DNA of 64,000 bases from NCBI RefSeq assembly GCF_010093085.1, contig NZ_MSRC01000007.1, positions 186,001 through 250,000 of the forward strand, given 5' to 3'. The position numbers and the translations under genes were made by a program. Source of the stretch: Bacillus sp. SKDU12 (GTDB taxonomy: Bacteria; Bacillota; Bacilli; Bacillales; Bacillaceae). Under the pieces are notes generated by a model. The model saw nothing but the letters and a program-made list of their open reading frames with translations, was not told the DNA's origin and made no database searches. This document shows, piece after piece, positions 62,362 through 64,000 of the stretch (position 1 is its first letter; every line of letters begins with the position of its first letter).

Positions 62362-62541
62362 ATGAAATCGAATGATTATGTCAAATATATGACACAGCAA
62401 TTTGTCAAATATATAGATACTCCGAGAGATGAGCGAAAAGAACGAAAAGAGGTGCGGAAAGAAACGAAAACGCCCGCTTCACAGCAGTGGTTCGGTATTT
62501 TTCCTTATGGTTTCAGAATGTGGCTGAAGCGAAAAAAATAA
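62362..62541 (+). CDS. yqzE: YqzE, ComK-regulon small protein
   Basis: 59 residues, basic and hydrophilic ([14 protein letters not shown]) with an aromatic end ([17 protein letters not shown]). GAGGTG seven bases before ATG. Follows comGG by 71 bases without a terminator, so it is the eighth gene of the comG transcript. Function unknown. Confidence 0.9.
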   Translation: MKSNDYVKYMTQQFVKYIDTPRDERKERKEVRKETKTPASQQWFGIFPYGFRMWLKRKK

Positions 62542-62555
62542 TCACAGATATAACG

Positions 62556-62587
62556 AATAAGGTCCTTCAAAAATGGAGGACCTTATT
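62556..62587. terminator. Hairpin between yqzE and yqzG
   Basis: AATAAGGTCCT / AGGACCTTATT, eleven base pairs, but no strong T tract on either side; weak bidirectional terminator. Includes the yqzG stop codon. Confidence 0.65.
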
Positions 62588-62915
62588 GATATTCTTCTAA
62601 TATGGCAATTTTATTGACCTTTTGGCTATAGGGATCGAATGAAATTGTGACAAAAATGCCGAATTCCTTTGATCCTTCCTTCAGGGTTAAATGGTATTGC
62701 TTTACTGCCTCATCTTTTCTTTTGCGATCCCATACTTTTTGTTTGAACAGTACCTGTGCGAGCGGGTATCTTTTTTTTGCTTCTTTAACTGCTAGCTCTT
62801 CCCATTTTGACATGTGACGCACGGTTACAAGCGGTGTTTCTTCTGCGTGGGTGTGAGCGGCAGTGTGGCCAAAAATGAGAAAAGAAAGGCAAATTACACA
62901 TCGTTTGATCATCAT
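62583..62915 (-). CDS. yqzG: YqzG, secreted DUF3889 protein
   Basis: 110 residues with a signal peptide (CVICLSFLIFGHTAAHTHA, cleavage near 24-26) and a small soluble domain. GGGTGA before ATG. Divergent from tapA. Function unknown. Confidence 0.85.
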   Translation of the reverse strand: MMIKRCVICLSFLIFGHTAAHTHAEETPLVTVRHMSKWEELAVKEAKKRYPLAQVLFKQKVWDRKRKDEAVKQYHLTLKEGSKEFGIFVTISFDPYSQKVNKIAILEEYQ

Positions 62916-63050
62916 GCTGTCACCCTTTCTTTTTTATGATAGCCAACTCATATTTGACTATACATTTAATTTTGCGGATAATAATTCCAAAAATTTCAAA
63001 AAGTAAAAAGATGAGCAATCCTGAGCAAGATATTGAAATATGGAGAAAAA

Positions 63051-63066
63051 ATTCTTTTTAGAGAAC
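63051..63066. promoter_or_regulatory. SinR operator 1
   Basis: ATTCTTTTTAGAGAAC, an inverted pair of SinR boxes (consensus GTTCTYT), just upstream of the tapA -35. Confidence 0.75.
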
Positions 63067-63086
63067 AAAATGAATGATTTTGGTGG

Positions 63087-63115
63087 TTTTCAATCGACAA
63101 AATATTGATTATACT
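63087..63115 (+). promoter_or_regulatory. Promoter of tapA-sipW
   Basis: TTTTCA (63087-63092), 17-base spacer, TATACT (63110-63115). It is bracketed by two SinR operators. Confidence 0.65.
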
Positions 63116-63125
63116 TTATTTATTA

Positions 63126-63141
63126 GTTCTTTAAAGAGAAC
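63126..63141. promoter_or_regulatory. SinR operator 2
   Basis: GTTCTTTAAAGAGAAC, a near-perfect inverted repeat at the transcription start, where SinR would block polymerase until SinI relieves it. Confidence 0.85.
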
Positions 63142-63182
63142 GATTGTCATATTTGGTGACAGGGTTTTATAGGAGGTACGAT

Positions 63183-63935
63183 ATGTTTCAATTGTCTCGC
63201 ATTCAGCAAAAGACGAAGACAAAACTGATAGTACGGCTTATGTTTCAGCTTTCAGTTATTGTCAGTCTGACTGCCTCGATATGTTTACAGCTTTCGGGTA
63301 ATACAAGTGCTGCTTTTCATGATATTGAAACGATTGAGTTTCCGCTTCAAACGTGTACAGACTTTCAGCATACAGATAAAGACTGCGATTTTGATAAGCG
63401 CTGGGATCGCAGTGATTTGCACCTGTCTAATCAAACGGATACCAACGGCACTGTATGCTCACCAATTTCTTTGTTTGCTGAGCTCAAAAATACAGGGCAG
63501 AAACTTAGGAAATCAAAGTGGAGTTGGGAGCTTCATAAGCTGGAAAACGCCCGCAAACCATTAAAGAATGGGAACGTGATCGAAAAAGGGTACGTTTCCA
63601 AACAAACGAGCGATCTTTATAAAATTGAGACAAAGAGAAAAATGAAACCCGGCATTTATGCATTTAAAGTATATAAACCTGTTGGTTATCCGGCAAGCGG
63701 CAGTACTTTTGAGTGGTCGGAGCCTATGACGCTTGCAAAGTGCGATGAAAAAGCGACAGTTCCGAAAAAAGAACTGAAGTCTTCCGTTAAAAAGGAGAAA
63801 GATACAGCGCAAAAGGATTTACAAGAAAAGGAAGAAGAGTCAACTCATGAAACTGCAACAGAAAAAACAGAAATCCAATCAATTCAAAAGGAAGGCGGGG
63901 AAGAGGATGAAAAAAGCAATGAGGCTAATCAATAA
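63183..63935 (+). CDS. tapA: TasA anchoring/assembly protein TapA
   Basis: 250 residues from ATG 63183 with AGGAGGT upstream. Signal helix about 18-43 (processed by SipW), a cysteine-containing beta domain (about 45-185) and a disordered Lys/Glu tail. It starts TasA amyloid fibre growth in biofilms. The tail differs most from what I remember in 168. Confidence 0.95.
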   Translation: MFQLSRIQQKTKTKLIVRLMFQLSVIVSLTASICLQLSGNTSAAFHDIETIEFPLQTCTDFQHTDKDCDFDKRWDRSDLHLSNQTDTNGTVCSPISLFAELKNTGQKLRKSKWSWELHKLENARKPLKNGNVIEKGYVSKQTSDLYKIETKRKMKPGIYAFKVYKPVGYPASGSTFEWSEPMTLAKCDEKATVPKKELKSSVKKEKDTAQKDLQEKEEESTHETATEKTEIQSIQKEGGEEDEKSNEANQ

Positions 63936-64000
63936 TATTCTCTATGTGGTTATCTTTACTCTCATTATTGTGTTGACACTTGTCGTGATATCAACGCGTT
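63908..64000 (+). CDS. sipW: Signal peptidase SipW, 5-prime part
   Basis: 31 codons before the window ends. ATG 63908 overlaps tapA by 28 bases; GAAGAGG upstream. The start MKKAMRLINNILYVVIF with a membrane helix matches the ER-type signal peptidase SipW, which processes TapA and TasA. Confidence 0.92.

Overview
This window is ordinary core chromosome of a Bacillus of the B. subtilis group. It has strong AGGAGG ribosome sites, frequent GTG and TTG starts and U-tailed hairpin terminators. The order from rpsU-yqeY to the comG operon and tapA-sipW follows the B. subtilis 168 map, read in the opposite orientation. Several proteins (TapA, ComGA, ComGC, ComGG) differ from the 168 sequences I remember, and two genes I expect from the 168 map (yqgA, yqgM) have no room here. 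I therefore infer a close relative rather than 168 itself. I see no prophage, insertion sequence, CRISPR array or foreign-looking island.

Layout. 1-3.7 kb: rpsU and yqeY, then a sigma-W operon yqeZ-floA-yqfB. 3.7-10.6 kb: yqfC-yqfD-phoH, then pgpH-ybeY-dgkA-cdd-era, which covers c-di-AMP turnover, rRNA maturation, lipid carrier recycling, pyrimidine salvage and ribosome assembly. 10.7-16.5 kb: yqzL-recO, a glycine T-box leader with glyQS, and ccpN-yqfL. 16.8-20.4 kb: the macromolecular synthesis operon yqxD-dnaG-sigA. 20.7-31.6 kb: cccA, trmK-yqfO, isoprenoid genes ispH and ispG on the minus strand, cshB-nfo, yqfU, zur and small genes. 31.7-37.9 kb: yqfZ, yqgB, yqgC, sodA, yqgE and pbpA. 38-42.5 kb: the Pho-box-controlled phosphate transporter pstS-pstC-pstA-pstBA-pstBB. 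42.5-54 kb: a run of small genes with rpmGA, yqgN, the rhomboid protease gluP, glcK, the lipoteichoic acid synthase paralogue yqgS and the peptidase yqgT. 54-58 kb: stress regulators mgsR (sigma-B promoter) and rsbRD around a tRNA-Gln, then yqhB and corA. 58.2-62.6 kb: the ComK-controlled comG operon for the competence pseudopilus, ending with yqzE. 62.6-64 kb: yqzG, then the SinR-controlled matrix operon tapA-sipW, cut by the window end.

Regulatory sites readable from sequence include a sigma-W promoter, a sigma-H-like promoter inside yqxD, a T-box, a near-consensus cre over a cccA promoter, a four-repeat Pho box, sigma-B promoters, ComK AT-boxes and SinR inverted repeats. The observations I rate highest are a hidden pilin-type N-terminus for ComGF that lies upstream of its usual TTG start and overlaps comGE without a standard start codon; a terminator-like hairpin in the apparent ispH leader; a terminator whose descending arm is the ribosome site of yqfC; and an in-frame KKDE tandem repeat in yqfQ. 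I did not find a new multi-gene system.
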